Source of the DNA: an uncultured Flavobacteriales bacterium
GTDB lineage: Bacteria; Bacteroidota; Bacteroidia; Flavobacteriales_G; Salibacteraceae
NCBI GenBank assembly: GCA_913057205.1
Contig: CAJXNO010000017.1
Location: 1 to 56,032 of the forward strand
Direction of reading: 5' to 3'
Length of the DNA: 56,032 bases
Shown here: positions 55,180-56,032 of the stretch, piece by piece
How the letters are laid out: the number at the start of each line of letters is the position of its first letter
How positions within the stretch are numbered: position 1 is the stretch's first letter
Notes under the pieces: model-generated
Database searches by the model: none
Told to the model about the DNA's origin: nothing
What the model saw: only the letters and a program-made list of their open reading frames with translations
Made by a program: the position numbers and the translations under genes

Positions 55180-56032
55180 ATGAAGAAGTCAAGATTACTC
55201 CTAATGGTCGTGAGATCGCTGCGTTAAGTCTAGTGAAGCACAGATTATTCAGATACTCAAAGAATACGAAGTAGGCAAAAAAGCAAAGGATGTGTGCAGG
55301 GAGCATGGCATCAACGAGGCAACCTTTTTATAACTGAAAGAAGAAGTTCGCTGGTATGGATGCCAGCCAGTTAAAGCGATTGCGCGAAGTCGAAGAAGAG
55401 AACAAACGCTTGAAGCGCATGTACGCAGATCTGAGCGTGAATCATGAACTATTGAAAGAAGTCCTCGAAAAAAAGTTCTGAGGCCTTTTCAGCGAAAGCA
55501 AGGGGCCGGCTTTTTGGTAGAAGAAAAAGGAGTCTCTGTTGGAAGGGCGTGTCGTGTAGTGAGTCTAAACCGTTCGATGTGGTACTACATCTCAAGAAAA
55601 GACGACAGTGAACTAGAAGTAAAGCTTCATGAGCTTGCCGAGATGCTACCAACCCGAGATTTTGATTGTTATTACCAGAGACTGCGAGCGCAAGGTTATC
55701 GCTGAGGCAGAAAGCGGATATTGCGCGTTTACCGAAATCTACGGATGCTGATAAGAAGTAAGCACAAACGAAAGCTGCCTACTAGACAAAAGTACCCTTT
55801 ACCTTGCCTGTAGCGGCCAATGTCATCTGGAGCATGGTCTTCATGCATAATGTACTAGAGTCAGGCAGAACGTTCAGAACACTCAATGTGATCGACGATT
55901 ACAAGCGTGAAGCATTGGCTTGTAGAGCCAGAGTACAGTTCCCATCTGAGAAGGTTATTCATGTCATGGAAAGGTTCGTTGAGTTCAGAGGTTAACCATC
56001 AACCATGCGAGTAGATAAAGGAAGTGCGTTTG
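55180..56032 (+). mobile_element. Decayed IS3-family (IS407-like) insertion sequence, right end beyond window
   Basis: OrfA starts MKKSRF at 55180, then about 35 nt interrupt it, then SEAQIIQILKEYEVGKKAKD and VCREHGINEATF run to a stop. A frame change gives GMDASQLKRLREVEEENKRL and LKEVLEKKF. The orfB transposase follows in broken frames: VSVGRACRVVSLNRSMWYY, then VYRIY/RSKHKRKLPTRQK-type sequence, VIWSMVFMHNVLESGRTFRT, LNVIDDYKREALA and RVDKGSAF. The last corresponds to the DDE motif RVDNGPEF. At 55995 a TAA interrupts the frame. No terminal repeat was identified. The element is inactive. Confidence 0.85.

Noticed and set aside
55019-55306. Leftward 95-codon frame in the AT-rich gap
   Set aside because: It overlaps the IS orfA start and matches no known family. 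It may be the tail of a disrupted gene, so I only mention it under the gap.

Overview
The window looks like chromosomal DNA of a Bacteroidota bacterium, most likely in or near Flavobacteriales (Cryomorphaceae/Schleiferiaceae-like). This is an inference from family content: a TonB-dependent receptor with an N-terminal carboxypeptidase-regulatory domain, LytTR/LytS two-component proteins, DUF2911, SMUG2-type glycosylase, PAS proteins ending in a QSHxVR-type segment, RNase Y next to ZapA, and -7 boxes of the TAnnTTTG type. No rRNA, tRNA or CRISPR array was seen.

Region 1 (1-15214) is an exopolysaccharide/O-antigen locus. Most genes are on the minus strand: a WbpI/WecB-type epimerase cut by the window edge, a polyprenyl-phosphate sugar transferase, two GT4 glycosyltransferases, a second WecB-type epimerase, a WlbA-like dehydrogenase, a polysaccharide deacetylase-like protein and a Wzy-like polymerase. 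The Wzx flippase and a Wzz-like chain-length protein are on the plus strand. Inside it lies an overlapping three-gene unit of phosphosulfolactate synthase (ComA family), a histidine phosphatase and an ATP-grasp ligase. I read it as a candidate pathway that makes sulfolactate and attaches it to a glycan or precursor; this is the most novel proposal in the window. The locus ends in a frameshifted UDP-sugar 4-epimerase.

Region 2 (15224-23995) carries RNase Y, a probable 6S RNA, ZapA and a small coiled-coil protein. It is followed by a plus-strand run of an M23 peptidase, a CarboxypepD_reg protein, a TonB-dependent receptor, a lipoprotein and LipB. Region 3 (23984-36646) has an AsmA-like protein with a TolA-like tail, a lipoprotein, a TetR-MFP-RND-TolC efflux operon with a palindrome at the TetR start, a PH-like membrane protein, a TPR protein, TrmD and L19.

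Region 4 (36700-54041) mixes intact metabolic genes with broken regulatory genes. The intact genes include two S9 peptidases, a SMUG2 glycosylase, Hsp20, RibBA, TsaC/Sua5, DUF2911 and a DUF2231-like membrane protein. The broken ones are a TPR histidine kinase, a LytS kinase with a 19-codon LytR stub, a PAS sensor, a receiver-PAS protein and a LytTR-type membrane protein. The flanking genes are open and intact, so the damage looks selective, although some lesions are 1-nt indels that should be checked against reads. Region 5 (54060-56032) is visibly AT-rich, with an intact LytTR response regulator followed by a decayed IS3-family (IS407-like) element running off the right edge.
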